Positions 8,720-17,137 of a stretch of DNA of 64,000 nucleotides are shown one piece after another (the stretch's first letter is position 1; the number at the start of each line of letters is the position of its first letter). Origin of the DNA: Clostridium_AW sp963515715 (GTDB lineage: Bacteria; Bacillota; Clostridia; Clostridiales; Clostridiaceae); contig NZ_CAUPZS010000022.1 of assembly GCF_963515715.1 (NCBI RefSeq), positions 1-64,000 of the forward strand, in the 5' to 3' direction. The position numbers and the translations under genes were made by a program. The notes under the pieces were generated by a model that saw only the letters and a list, made by a program, of their open reading frames with translations, made no database searches and was not told the origin of the DNA.

Positions 8720-9571
8720 CTAGTTTCCTGTATCATCACTTCCATGTTTTTTAAATAATATATCTGCAACTGCACCAAGTAAAATAAATATAACACCTAC
8801 AATAGTCATTGCTTCTGGTATTTCTTTATTCCCCAAAAAAACCCAAATAGGATTTAAAACTGGTTCTGCAAGAGCGATAATCATTGCTTTTTCAACTTTT
8901 ATTTTTCTAAGGCCTGCTCCGTATAAAGCATAGGATAAACCAGAAACTAATACTCCTGCTAAACAAAGTAATAAAATATCTTTTAAAGAAGATGGTACAT
9001 TAGTATAATTAAATGGAAGTACCAGTATATAAAAGAAAGAACATACAAGATTTATGAGAGCCACTATCCCCAAAGGTGAACCACTTTCAATTTTTTGCAA
9101 AGTTGCTGAATAAAGAATGAAAGTTATGCCTATGGCTAACCCTGAAAATATAGCTATAATATTTGCCGATTTAAAACTATCTAACACGTTTAGAAAAACT
9201 CCAATAAAAATTAATATTAAAACCATCAATTTTTTATAATCAATTCTTTTATTTTTATAAAAACCATATGCGATTACGTACATAGGAGCTGCATACTGCA
9301 TAGAAATAGCCATGGCCGAACTTGAAATTTGTGTTGTCAGTGTAAGTGCCATAAGAAAAAGTGCCATAAAAACACTAGCAATTAAAACATTCTTTAGAGG
9401 ATAAATTTTTTGTTTAAATATAAAAGGAGATAAAAATATTCCTCCTGATAAACTTCTAATTAAATTTATCCAAATTGCACTAGTATTAACTGTTTTTGTT
9501 ATAATACCTGTAATACTCCATAAAATTACAGCCACGAGCACTAACAAGCTTCCTTTTTTAGTAGAGTCCAT
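8720..9571 (-). CDS. EamA/DMT family transporter
   Basis: A 283-aa inner-membrane protein of the drug/metabolite transporter superfamily, with ten hydrophobic helices arranged as two EamA repeats of about 140 residues. Recognisable stretches are the opening LVLVAVILWSITGIITK and the second-repeat ALAEPVLNPIWVFLGNKE. Members export amino acids, nucleobases or similar small metabolites; the substrate here is unknown. ATG 9571 follows GGGAGGAG. The strong hairpin at 9646-9679 isolates it from the TetR/PepD operon upstream, so it is probably transcribed alone. No regulator is adjacent. Confidence 0.88.
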   Translation of the reverse strand: MDSTKKGSLLVLVAVILWSITGIITKTVNTSAIWINLIRSLSGGIFLSPFIFKQKIYPLKNVLIASVFMALFLMALTLTTQISSSAMAISMQYAAPMYVIAYGFYKNKRIDYKKLMVLILIFIGVFLNVLDSFKSANIIAIFSGLAIGITFILYSATLQKIESGSPLGIVALINLVCSFFYILVLPFNYTNVPSSLKDILLLCLAGVLVSGLSYALYGAGLRKIKVEKAMIIALAEPVLNPIWVFLGNKEIPEAMTIVGVIFILLGAVADILFKKHGSDDTGN

Positions 9572-9645
9572 TATTTATCTCCTCCCTTACTGTATTAATA
9601 CAAGTTTTATAAAATTTTTTACTTAAATAAATAATCTACAGAGTA

Positions 9646-9679
9646 AAAGAAAAGTTGTAATATATAACAACTTTTCTTT
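9646..9679 (-). terminator. Terminator of the tetR-pepD-transporter operon
   Basis: AAAGAAAAGTTGT (9646-9658) and ACAACTTTTCTTT (9667-9679) form a perfect 13-bp stem with an 8-nt loop. A-rich and T-rich flanks on opposite sides would allow termination on either strand. It lies 68 nt after the transporter stop. Confidence 0.8.
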
Positions 9680-9746
9680 ATTAGTTAACTTAGATGTTGT
9701 TTCAAAAATACTCAAGTTTAACCACCTTACTAAGCTTGTCCACTTA

Positions 9747-10943
9747 TTACAAAAAGTTTTTTATAATTCCAGCAAATATAACAGATCCTATTGTAACTGT
9801 AGTAAAACCACCAACAAGCATAGTTGGAACCATAGTATTGGTCAAATAATCTTTTTCTTCTTCATTTGCTTCAAGAGAATTAATTGCTTCGTTTGTAAGT
9901 AAAAAGTTAACAGGGAAACCTATCAAACAGTTCAATGCAATGGCAAAGGACATTTCCCAAGACCTTCCAAGCATTTTACCAACAATAATTCCTCCTATTC
10001 CCATACCAACAATACCAATTCCTATTAATACAGCAATTGGCACTAATACAGCAATGATTTCCTGAGGTGTATGGTTTACAAGTCCACCCATAACCCCTAT
10101 CAGGGATGCTACAACAAAGAATCCAAAAGCATTTGCTTTTTGTAGGGATTTACGTTCTAATAGTCCAATTTCGCCAGCTACAACACCATAAAATAATGCA
10201 AATATCGTTGGTGAAATACTATATGAAATTCCCATAGAGTTAAATATTTTTTTCGTAAACAAGGATGATAAAATTGCAACAAGACCAACTACAGCTAATA
10301 GGAAAAGATACATTTCACTACTTTGATACTTTTCTGGAATAGGTTGAAAGATCCTCTTTTGTCCTTCTTTTTCTTCCAATTTAGTTACAGCAGCTTCACC
10401 TCTTCTATACCTTTCCAAATTTCTATTAGCTTCTTTTTTAAGTAAGCTTGGTAATAAAAAGTATACTGGAAACTCTTGAAGTGCAAGCAATAAAAGAGCA
10501 ATCATTGACAAATGTGGTAATCCTTTTTCAAGGGCCGCTTTTGACATCTCAAATGCCGCCACAAATCCACCAGCTAGAGGTGGTGCTGCTATAACAGCAG
10601 TTTGCCATCCATAAATTGCACTACCTAGAGTAAGCAATAAAGCTGCTAGTCCAAGAATTGCACCAATTCCAATCAACACAGTTTTCCACTCGCTCTTTAA
10701 ATCACTTACGCTTAAAGAACTACCCATATTTACCACTATTATAACCATAATAACATCTGTCAAATTCTCAGAAAATCCTGCTAAGTCTATAACATTTGTA
10801 GGTAAGATGTTAGTCCATACTGCCCCTAGTAAAAGTATTAAAAATATGAGTATTGACGGTATTACTGCTTTTGTTTTTACTGAAACTACTTCCCCAATTG
10901 CTAGAAATGCCATTAATGCAAAGAAAGCTATTGCTGGATGCAT
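9747..10943 (-). CDS. Putative membrane transporter linked to PepD
   Basis: A 398-aa protein with about ten to eleven membrane helices and one hydrophilic loop near the middle. The glycine-rich helices and the late segment NCLIGFPVNFLLTNE recall Na+/glutamate (GltS-like) carriers, but I cannot assign a family with confidence; DUF3100 is another thought. The start is ATG 10943, which has GAGGGGG at ideal distance. The open frame extends further to 11015, but that N-terminus (lysine/tyrosine-rich) lacks an SD and is unlikely. It follows pepD in the same TetR-controlled operon, so transport of a peptide or amino acid, perhaps a dipeptide or histidine, is a reasonable inference. Confidence 0.6.
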   Translation of the reverse strand: MHPAIAFFALMAFLAIGEVVSVKTKAVIPSILIFLILLLGAVWTNILPTNVIDLAGFSENLTDVIMVIIVVNMGSSLSVSDLKSEWKTVLIGIGAILGLAALLLTLGSAIYGWQTAVIAAPPLAGGFVAAFEMSKAALEKGLPHLSMIALLLLALQEFPVYFLLPSLLKKEANRNLERYRRGEAAVTKLEEKEGQKRIFQPIPEKYQSSEMYLFLLAVVGLVAILSSLFTKKIFNSMGISYSISPTIFALFYGVVAGEIGLLERKSLQKANAFGFFVVASLIGVMGGLVNHTPQEIIAVLVPIAVLIGIGIVGMGIGGIIVGKMLGRSWEMSFAIALNCLIGFPVNFLLTNEAINSLEANEEEKDYLTNTMVPTMLVGGFTTVTIGSVIFAGIIKNFL

Positions 10944-11091
10944 GAATATTCCCCCTCTTTTTTTATGATTTTGTTTATTATATTTTTTATATTTTTTACA
11001 TTGTTTTATATACACACTTAGTTTCTGTCAACCTATCTATCAAACTCTTTTCTTAATACCAAATTAGCTATACAAATTATGATAGGGTAAT

Positions 11092-12558
11092 TTATTTTAG
11101 ATTTTTTAGGATTTCACATAGCAACATAAAAACTCTGTCTATTGAAGATACACTGGCGCATTCGGAAGGTGAGTGGAGCGACCAAATGTTAGGACCTATT
11201 GAAATAGCATCTAAATTATGTATTTTAGGATAAAAACATCCGCACTCTAACCCACAATGTACAACTAAACTCTTCATTTCCTTTCCAAATATATCTCTAT
11301 ATGTTTTTTGCGTTAGGTCTCTTAATTCTGAATCAGGTCTATAGGCCCAACCAGGATATTTCGCAAATTGGCTTGTATTTGCTCCTAACAGTTTTGAAAT
11401 AATGTTTATTTTTTCATATACATATTCACAACTGGAATTTTTAGCTGCTCTTATTTCATAAACAAAGTTAATACAGTCATCAAGCATATAGAGCTCCCCT
11501 AAATTGCAAGAGCTTTCAACAACATTCATTGTGCCATTCATCTCCTCAATTCCATTTGGAGATAATATTATTGCATTTATTATATTACTAACTCCTGACT
11601 CTGTAATTGCCTCAGATTCAAAGGTAGTTTCTTGTAATTCTATTTTAAAGTTCGGTTCTGCTTCTAAATATTCCTCATCGAGGTAAGCTTTAATACGATT
11701 TGTTGTATCTTTTAATATATCAATATTTTCAGGATCTATAATAATTGTTGCGTAAGCCTCCCTTGGTATTGCCAACCTAAAGTTACCCCCGCATATATCT
11801 CCAATGAGGAAATTAAATTTATTTTTATACTCATGTAATAATCGTGCTAATAAGACATTTGCATTACCACGTCCCCTATGAATATCTTCACCTGAATGAC
11901 CTCCAGTTAGTCCATCCAAACTTACTTTAAAAGCCTTAAATTCTTTTGGGAAAGTAGTAAACTCACTTGGCAATGTAAATTTTACTCCCACTCCACCACA
12001 ACTTCCAGCTATGACTTCACCTTCTACCGCATGATCTAAATTGATTAATCTATTTGTTGAAAACCACGAAGGATTTACTGAAATAGCACCACTCAAATCC
12101 TCTTCTTCCGCTGTTGTAAAAAGCACTTCAATAGGTGGATGGTCAATTGAATTTGATTCCAATATAGCCATGGCCATTGCAACACCTATTCCATTATCTG
12201 CCCCCAAAGTAGTCTTTTTACCAGTTGATAATATATCTCCATCTAGTTGCAGAGCAATGGGATCCTTAGAAAAATCATGAGCTACTTCCGGATCTTTTTC
12301 ACAGACCATATCAATATGAGCTTGTAATATAACAGGTTTAATACCCTCATAACCTGTTGATGCAGGTTTTTTAATGAAAATATTATTGTGCTTATCTTGT
12401 ACTGCATTAAGCCCTAAGTTATTAGCCCAACCTAATAAAAAATCACTTAACTCTTTCTCTTTGTAGCTCTGATGTGGAATTTGACAAATTTGATTAAAGT
12501 AATAAAATATTCTATTTTGCAGAAGTTCTTCTAGGTTTTTAAAAGGCATTATTTCCAA
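11092..12558 (-). CDS. pepD: Aminoacyl-histidine dipeptidase (M20/M28-type peptidase PepD)
   Basis: Cytosolic di-zinc peptidase that splits Xaa-His dipeptides such as carnosine, and other dipeptides. Motifs run in family order: HIDMVCEKD (first metal ligands), TLGADNGIGVAMAMA (bridging aspartate), TTAEEEDLSGA (catalytic and ligand glutamates), GGHSGEDIHRGRGNA in the lid domain, and HCGLECG and LHSPSE near the C-terminus. The length fits the family (about 485-490). The longest frame begins at 12579, but its ATG lies upstream of the SD AGGGGGAG. A TTG at 12558, six bases past that SD, is the better start; ATG 12549 is an alternative. It lies 38 nt after tetR and is co-transcribed with it. Confidence 0.9.
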   Translation of the reverse strand: MEIMPFKNLEELLQNRIFYYFNQICQIPHQSYKEKELSDFLLGWANNLGLNAVQDKHNNIFIKKPASTGYEGIKPVILQAHIDMVCEKDPEVAHDFSKDPIALQLDGDILSTGKKTTLGADNGIGVAMAMAILESNSIDHPPIEVLFTTAEEEDLSGAISVNPSWFSTNRLINLDHAVEGEVIAGSCGGVGVKFTLPSEFTTFPKEFKAFKVSLDGLTGGHSGEDIHRGRGNANVLLARLLHEYKNKFNFLIGDICGGNFRLAIPREAYATIIIDPENIDILKDTTNRIKAYLDEEYLEAEPNFKIELQETTFESEAITESGVSNIINAIILSPNGIEEMNGTMNVVESSCNLGELYMLDDCINFVYEIRAAKNSSCEYVYEKINIISKLLGANTSQFAKYPGWAYRPDSELRDLTQKTYRDIFGKEMKSLVVHCGLECGCFYPKIHNLDAISIGPNIWSLHSPSECASVSSIDRVFMLLCEILKNLK

Positions 12559-12596
12559 ATATAGCTCCCCCTTTAACATTTAATTATTAAAAAAGT

Positions 12597-13247
12597 TTAA
12601 TGTGCCATCTCCATTATGTAATCAAATAACTTTAAAAATGATTTATTATGCTCGTCTGCATCGATTCTATCCCCTTTTGCCCAAGCTTCATACAAGAAAG
12701 ATTGATGTGTACGTATTATTAAATCTAAGGTCATTTGAGTTTTTAGAGAGCTTACATATTTTTCTTTAACTAGCTCTTTCATAACAGGCTCATCTCTTAA
12801 ATACATGTTACCTTGCTTAAGCATTAATTTGAGAGTGTCATCATGCCCTTCTAAATCCATAGGAAACAGTTCATAATATTGGTAAATTACTTGTGAAAGC
12901 TTGGAACTATACTTTCCAAAAAACATATTATGAAAAATTTCAGGAGATCTAAAAGCAAAATAATTAAAAGTTGAATAAATAGTTCGATATTTCTCTAAAG
13001 CATTCATTTTTGGAGTTATATTTTGCCCCAAAGTGCTTATATATTCTCTCAAATAACGAACAGATGCAAATAAAACCAAATGTTCAAGGTCTTCAAAATA
13101 ATTATATAAGGTTGCACTATTATAACCTGCCTCTGATGCTATTTTCCGTATAGATAAACCATCAATGCTATCTTCTTTTAAAAGTTTTTCAGTTGCCTCA
13201 ATAAAATAGGTCATTACACGCTGTTTCTTAATGTCCACATTATCCAT
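12597..13247 (-). CDS. TetR family transcriptional regulator
   Basis: A 216-aa one-component repressor. The N-terminal 55 residues form the TetR helix-turn-helix, with LSIRKIASEAGYNSATLYNYF as the recognition region (quoted segment spans about residues 25-45). The larger C-terminal all-helical part would bind a ligand and dimerise. ATG 13247 follows AAGGAGG. It is the first gene of an operon with pepD and a transporter, so the inducer may be a peptide, amino acid or toxic metabolite handled by them. The perfect palindrome at 13291-13327, just upstream and overlapping the promoter, is the obvious autoregulatory operator. Confidence 0.9.
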   Translation of the reverse strand: MDNVDIKKQRVMTYFIEATEKLLKEDSIDGLSIRKIASEAGYNSATLYNYFEDLEHLVLFASVRYLREYISTLGQNITPKMNALEKYRTIYSTFNYFAFRSPEIFHNMFFGKYSSKLSQVIYQYYELFPMDLEGHDDTLKLMLKQGNMYLRDEPVMKELVKEKYVSSLKTQMTLDLIIRTHQSFLYEAWAKGDRIDADEHNKSFLKLFDYIMEMAH

Positions 13248-13290
13248 ATAATACGCCTCCTTCCTATCAAATTAATAACTTAATTCGATT

Positions 13291-13327
13291 TATTTAATCA
13301 TGATTATAATATAATCATGATTAAATA
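13291..13327. promoter_or_regulatory. 37-bp palindromic TetR operator
   Basis: Two 18-bp arms around one central base (13309) form a perfect inverted repeat; the arm core reads TTTAATCATGATTATA. It lies 44 nt upstream of the tetR start codon. Its size and symmetry fit a TetR dimer or pair of dimers, and it spans the promoter elements at 13303-13331. Confidence 0.85.
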
Positions 13328-13331
13328 TCAA
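13303..13331 (-). promoter_or_regulatory. Sigma-A type promoter for tetR-pepD-transporter
   Basis: Read on the minus strand, TTGATA (13331-13326), a 17-bp spacer and a perfect TATAAT (13308-13303) form a near-consensus promoter. The spacer and -10 box are buried in the palindrome, so bound TetR would exclude RNA polymerase. Confidence 0.8.
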
Positions 13332-13531
13332 GAATTTTGTCAGAAAATTAGACCATTTCATAATTTTGCGCCAGAATTACTATCTTTTTTGATTATTATG
13401 ACGAGATACTTAAGAATATGGTGCTAAATTTGGCATAGATTTTTAAAAAGAATTCAAAGACTGGGGGAAATTAAAAATATTTTAGAAACAGTTAAAAAAG
13501 AAAAACTACGCTGTGATTGACTAAAAAGCAA
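13328..13531. other. Non-coding gap with a possible decayed coding remnant
   Basis: No intact gene is visible between the operator and the terminator at 13532. On the plus strand a short stretch at about 13455-13520 reads as KRIQRLGEIKNILETVKK and ends in a stop. A neighbouring frame gives GAKFGIDF, as if one protein end had suffered a frameshift. It is followed directly by a strong terminator, which would fit a degraded gene. The evidence is weak. Confidence 0.3.
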
Positions 13532-13572
13532 AACAGCCCAACCCCCTCCGTTTATGAGGGGTTTGGGCTGTT
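13532..13572. terminator. Strong bidirectional terminator
   Basis: AACAGCCCAA (13532-13541) pairs with TTGGGCTGTT (13563-13572), and the inner CCCCTC/GAGGGG block continues the stem with one mismatch. Plus-strand transcripts end in TTTTTT. On the minus strand the flank is also T-rich. This is the most GC-rich hairpin in the window. Confidence 0.85.
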
Positions 13573-13699
13573 TTTTAGTCTATTTCAATGAAAACGTTCT
13601 GCTATGCTATCTCCATTATTGAAAGAAACCATTTTCTCAACACCTTTATATATGATTATATCCAATTTATAGAAAATACAATTTACATATAGAAAGCAA

Positions 13700-13736
13700 T
13701 TAGACTATTAATAATTTATATTTATTAATAGCCTAA
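13700..13736 (-). terminator. Hairpin after msrA
   Basis: TATTAATAA (13706-13714) and TTATTAATA (13722-13730) pair perfectly, and the flanking TTAG/CTAA bases extend the stem with a mismatch. It lies a few bases past the msrA stop at 13744. Confidence 0.6.
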
Positions 13737-13743
13737 AATTTAT

Positions 13744-14214
13744 CTATAGTTTTATATGACAATACCCTCCTGGGTTTTTCTTTAAATATTTTTGATGATA
13801 TTCTTCTGCTGGATAGAAACTTTTAAGGGACTCTATTTCCGTAACTATTGGCTTTGAATAACTCTTTTGCTCTTTCTCTTTACTTTTTAATATAATATCT
13901 GAGTCTTCTTCTTTTAAATAATATATCCCCGTTCTATATTGATGTCCAATATCTGGTCCTTGTTTATTAATAACTGTAGGATCAATAATATCCCAAAATT
14001 TTCTTAAAAGTTCTTCTAATCCTATTGTATTTTCGTCATACTTTACAAAGCATGCTTCTGCATGACCTGTGCTTCCCTTGCAAACTTGTTCATAAGTTGG
14101 ATTTTCTAGTTGCCCATTAGCATATCCTACTTTAGTATCTAATACTCCATTAATTCTAGATATATATTCCTCTAATCCCCAGAAACATCCACCTGCTAAT
14201 ACTATTTCCTTCAT
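13744..14214 (-). CDS. msrA: Peptide-methionine (S)-S-oxide reductase MsrA
   Basis: Cytosolic repair enzyme that reduces methionine-S-sulfoxide in proteins and free methionine. The nucleophilic cysteine lies in AGGCFWGLEEY at the N-terminus, followed by KVGYANG, STGHAEACFVKYD and DIGHQYRTGIYY, all characteristic. At 156 aa it is normal length. A C-terminal cysteine in GGYCHIKL could serve as resolving residue. The frame opens at 14223 with a GTG that is part of the SD GAGAGGTG, so ATG 14214 is the start. No msrB is adjacent. It is probably monocistronic, ending at the hairpin 13700-13736. Confidence 0.95.
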   Translation of the reverse strand: MKEIVLAGGCFWGLEEYISRINGVLDTKVGYANGQLENPTYEQVCKGSTGHAEACFVKYDENTIGLEELLRKFWDIIDPTVINKQGPDIGHQYRTGIYYLKEEDSDIILKSKEKEQKSYSKPIVTEIESLKSFYPAEEYHQKYLKKNPGGYCHIKL

Positions 14215-14295
14215 AAATATCACCTCTCAAAATAAGTTTCCCATTTTTTCTTCATTTCTATCCGTTCTTTATTTATTATATATCTTAGCTCAAAC

Positions 14296-15294
14296 TTAAT
14301 CATTATTAAATCCACTTGAAAATTCTTTAAATATATTTATTATATCTTCACCAGTTATACTCATTTCTTGTCCATTTTTAGTTACATTAATAAATTCTTT
14401 CGTTCCTCCATTTAAAAGAATTTTTTCTCCATTTTCTAATTTTATAGTTACATTAATATGATTTTTACCATTTTCATCTTCTTCAAATATAAATGGAGAT
14501 GAATTATTATAAGCATTTATAAATCTTTCAATCTCTTTTGTATTATTTTGTTTTTTGTAAGTCTCCTTTAAAATATCGTCAAATTTTATATCAATAGAGT
14601 TAACTTCATCTATATTTATCTTTTCAATATGATCCTTATATTCTTTTAAAAATTTACATTTTACTATATATGCATAATCATATTCCGATAATTCTTTTTC
14701 ATATTTTTCTGGTTCTTTAAAAAACTCTTGTGGTAAACTTCTAAATGAATCACCTTTTGAATATAATATAGCTGCAAGGTATAAAGTATCCCCTTCCCTT
14801 ATCTCTAAATTTTCAGCACTACCCCAAGTGGAAGCTATTTCACCTTCTTTTTTAGGGATAGTAGATTTGGCTTTAGTCATTCCATTACTATTTGCAAAAG
14901 CAAAAGACCAAATTTCTTTTTTATCATCATCATTTACATTATCATTTATAGAAATAATAATTCTACTATCTTTTTTATTCTCACTATTTGCATCGTCACC
15001 AAACCAAAAAATCTTTTCTTTTTTTACTCCTTTTTCATATTCATCCACCCAAAGCTCTGCCCACTGATATTTTTCCTTACCAAGTTTCACATCAAAAATA
15101 AAATACTTATCTGATAAGGATTCAACTAATGTTTCCTCTTCAGGCGTTAACTTGCTTTGAGTAATTATACCACCCTTTTTACTTGATAATTTATCAGAGT
15201 TATTTTTTCTACAAGAAACAAATAATACTCCATTTAATAAAATACATATGATAAATATCATTTTAAATTTACTTATTAACTTATTGATTTTCAT
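14296..15294 (-). CDS. Hypothetical lipoprotein, 332 aa
   Basis: The family is not recognised. The N-terminus is MKINKLISKF followed by a hydrophobic stretch ending in FVSC, a usable lipobox with Cys at about 28, so it is probably an extracellular membrane-anchored protein. The mature part is hydrophilic and mixed alpha/beta; its last ~70 residues (ENGKNHINVTIKLENGEKILL onward) look like a small beta-rich domain. The SD AGGAGGGG precedes ATG 15294. It lies 18 nt after the DUF4177 gene and is presumably co-transcribed with it. Function unknown. Confidence 0.7.
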   Translation of the reverse strand: MKINKLISKFKMIFIICILLNGVLFVSCRKNNSDKLSSKKGGIITQSKLTPEEETLVESLSDKYFIFDVKLGKEKYQWAELWVDEYEKGVKKEKIFWFGDDANSENKKDSRIIISINDNVNDDDKKEIWSFAFANSNGMTKAKSTIPKKEGEIASTWGSAENLEIREGDTLYLAAILYSKGDSFRSLPQEFFKEPEKYEKELSEYDYAYIVKCKFLKEYKDHIEKINIDEVNSIDIKFDDILKETYKKQNNTKEIERFINAYNNSSPFIFEEDENGKNHINVTIKLENGEKILLNGGTKEFINVTKNGQEMSITGEDIINIFKEFSSGFNND

Positions 15295-15312
15295 ATTATC
15301 CCCTCCTAAACA

Positions 15313-15495
15313 CTATTCCACTTTCCTCTCAAAAATTATTTCATACGCCGTAGGCTTTCCATTTCCATTGTAATAGGTAGGAACTATTTGAACCAATCTC
15401 CATCCTTCTTTTGCATATTTATCGATTATTTCATGATGATTAGCATTTGTAAAAACACCACCTAAATTACAAGACTCATATTTATACTCATACAT
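15313..15495 (-). CDS. DUF4177 domain protein
   Basis: A 60-aa protein with the DUF4177 pattern: MYEYKYE at the start, then an alpha helix leading to YAKEGWRLVQIVP, and a final beta strand YEIIFERKV. Such proteins are small beta-alpha-beta-beta units of unknown function, common in Firmicutes. GGAGGG stands at good distance from the ATG. It precedes the lipoprotein gene at 14296-15294 by 18 nt and is likely its operon leader. The gene at 15671 on the other strand diverges from it. Confidence 0.78.
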   Translation of the reverse strand: MYEYKYESCNLGGVFTNANHHEIIDKYAKEGWRLVQIVPTYYNGNGKPTAYEIIFERKVE

Positions 15496-15670
15496 ATATA
15501 ACCCTCCGTGCTAGTTTTAAAAATTCTCAATTTTCATATCACTTAACTATATTTTACCACAAATTTATTAACAATCATCTAATGTAATTTATTTGTAACC
15601 ATTAATTTACCAGACTTATTATAATTAATATTATAATATATACTAAATATAGATATTAGGAGTGAGCTTT

Positions 15671-16234
15671 GTGAATAAAAAATTAGTAAGTATAATTATA
15701 TCTGCTTTAACCGTAGTTTCACTATCTGCATGTAGAAACAAAAGATCTGATACTGCTGTTGATAATAAAAATAAAGAAAATATAACTATTACAGATCCAG
15801 ATGATAAAACTAAGGATAACACTACAAAAAACTCTGACATTAAGACTAATCCAGATGTGAAAACCGATGAGGATAAGATTACCAATAGATATTCCATAGC
15901 AGGTATAGATAATCCATCAGAATTTGAAGATGCTTTTAATAAGATCAAAGAACTAGTAGCTTCTGATGATAAAGAAAAAGTATCTGAATATATAAATTTT
16001 CCTATCAATGTACACATAGACGGAAAAAAAGTAGCTATAGAAACTAAGAATCAATTTATAAAAAATTATGATGAAATCTTTAATGATAACGTTAAAGCTA
16101 AACTAGCCAATCAAAAGGTTGAGGAAACCTTCGTAAACGATAATGGAGTAATGGTTGGCGACGGTGAAATATGGATTAGCGTATTTAATAATAGCACACA
16201 CAAGTATTTAATCTATGCAATAAATAATAATTAA
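15671..16234 (+). CDS. Hypothetical lipoprotein, 187 aa
   Basis: Secreted lipoprotein with lipobox LSAC at about residues 16-19. It is followed by a low-complexity charged linker of roughly 45 residues rich in D, K, N and T. The globular domain then runs to the C-terminus (about 75-187; FNKIKELVASDDKEKVSEYI and later VGDGEIWISVF). The domain is reminiscent of DUF4019/NTF2-like lipoproteins but I cannot name it firmly. GTG 15671, eight bases after AGGAG, is preferred to the GTG at 15662, which overlaps the SD. It is the only plus-strand gene in a long minus-strand run. The complex inverted repeat at 16292-16382 follows. Confidence 0.75.
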   Translation: MNKKLVSIIISALTVVSLSACRNKRSDTAVDNKNKENITITDPDDKTKDNTTKNSDIKTNPDVKTDEDKITNRYSIAGIDNPSEFEDAFNKIKELVASDDKEKVSEYINFPINVHIDGKKVAIETKNQFIKNYDEIFNDNVKAKLANQKVEETFVNDNGVMVGDGEIWISVFNNSTHKYLIYAINNN

Positions 16235-16291
16235 AAACCCACAACTGAGAAATTAATTTAGAGGTAAAACAAATAAAAATGCTATGCAATG

Positions 16292-16382
16292 CTTCTTATG
16301 TTGTTTCGCTGCAATAAGAAGAGCTAAATATGTAGTGAAATAGCGACTTTTTCTGGAGCGACTTCACTACGTACTTAGCTCT
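16292..16382. repeat. Compound inverted repeat between convergent genes
   Basis: Two adjoining stem-loops are visible. The first pairs CTTCTTAT (16292-16299) with ATAAGAAG (16314-16321). The second pairs 16320-16339 with 16363-16382, matching at 18 of 20 positions, and has a loop containing repeated GCGACTT. Local GC is higher than in the surroundings. It may be a bidirectional terminator for the converging lipoprotein and lepB genes, or a dispersed intergenic element. Confidence 0.6.
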
Positions 16383-16443
16383 CTATTTTGAAAACCAAAT
16401 TATCTTTGTAGAAACTTATAATTGTGAACTAATCTTATATAGC

Positions 16444-17052
16444 TTAATACATACTGCCTATCTTATCAATTGGCCATATTCTATATAATACCTTACCTTT
16501 AACCTGCTTAAAATCTATGGGTCCTAGATCTCTACTGTCTAGACTTACTTCTCTATTATCTCCTAATACAAATACTTTGTTTTCAGGTACTTTTATGGGA
16601 AGTGAGAATGCACCAGTATAAGTTTCTCCCTGTTCTTTGATATAATTTTCCTCTATTTTTTCTCCATTTACATATAAATACCCTTCTTTTATATCTATTA
16701 AATCTCCTGGTATTCCTACAACACGTTTAATCAAATATCTCTTTTTACCTTGTCCCAAAATAGAATCTAAAGTTTCCTTTGCATCAGTATATGTATTGTG
16801 GATTATTCCCTTACTTTCCTCATATTTGTCTAGTATTATAATGTCTCCTCTTTTAGGTTCTTTAAATAAGTAATTTAGTTTATATTCAAATATTCTTTCT
16901 CCTTCAAAAACAGTATTCTCCATAGAACTTTCTAATATCATAGGCATAGCAAATACATTACTTTTTATAATGAATGTAATAACTATAGAAAATACAAGGA
17001 CAAATGCCCATTCCATCAATTCTCTTTTAATAGATTTATTAGTATCACTCAT
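16444..17052 (-). CDS. lepB: Signal peptidase I
   Basis: A type I signal peptidase of about 202 aa with one N-terminal membrane segment (about 14-33) and the catalytic domain outside. The nucleophile serine lies in ESSMENT and the general-base lysine in RYLIKRVVGIPGD (about residues 43 and 109). The family box GDNREVSLDSRDLG follows near 165. It cleaves leader peptides of exported proteins. Two ATGs are possible; the one at 17052 is seven bases from AAGGAGG, while the one at 17058 is too close. It lies alone, downstream of the radical SAM gene, with no clear partner substrate. Confidence 0.94.
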   Translation of the reverse strand: MSDTNKSIKRELMEWAFVLVFSIVITFIIKSNVFAMPMILESSMENTVFEGERIFEYKLNYLFKEPKRGDIIILDKYEESKGIIHNTYTDAKETLDSILGQGKKRYLIKRVVGIPGDLIDIKEGYLYVNGEKIEENYIKEQGETYTGAFSLPIKVPENKVFVLGDNREVSLDSRDLGPIDFKQVKGKVLYRIWPIDKIGSMY

Positions 17053-17137
17053 TTTCATTCCTCCTTAGTAACCTTTTTATTTATAACAAGTTTTTCCTCT
17101 CTATTTGAATTATCAATTGATTTTATAATAATAAAGC

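Noticed and set aside
15643..16017. Minus-strand open frame of 124 codons
   Set aside because: It is antisense to the lipoprotein gene 15671-16234, which has a good signal peptide and SD; the antisense frame is an S/L-rich shadow.
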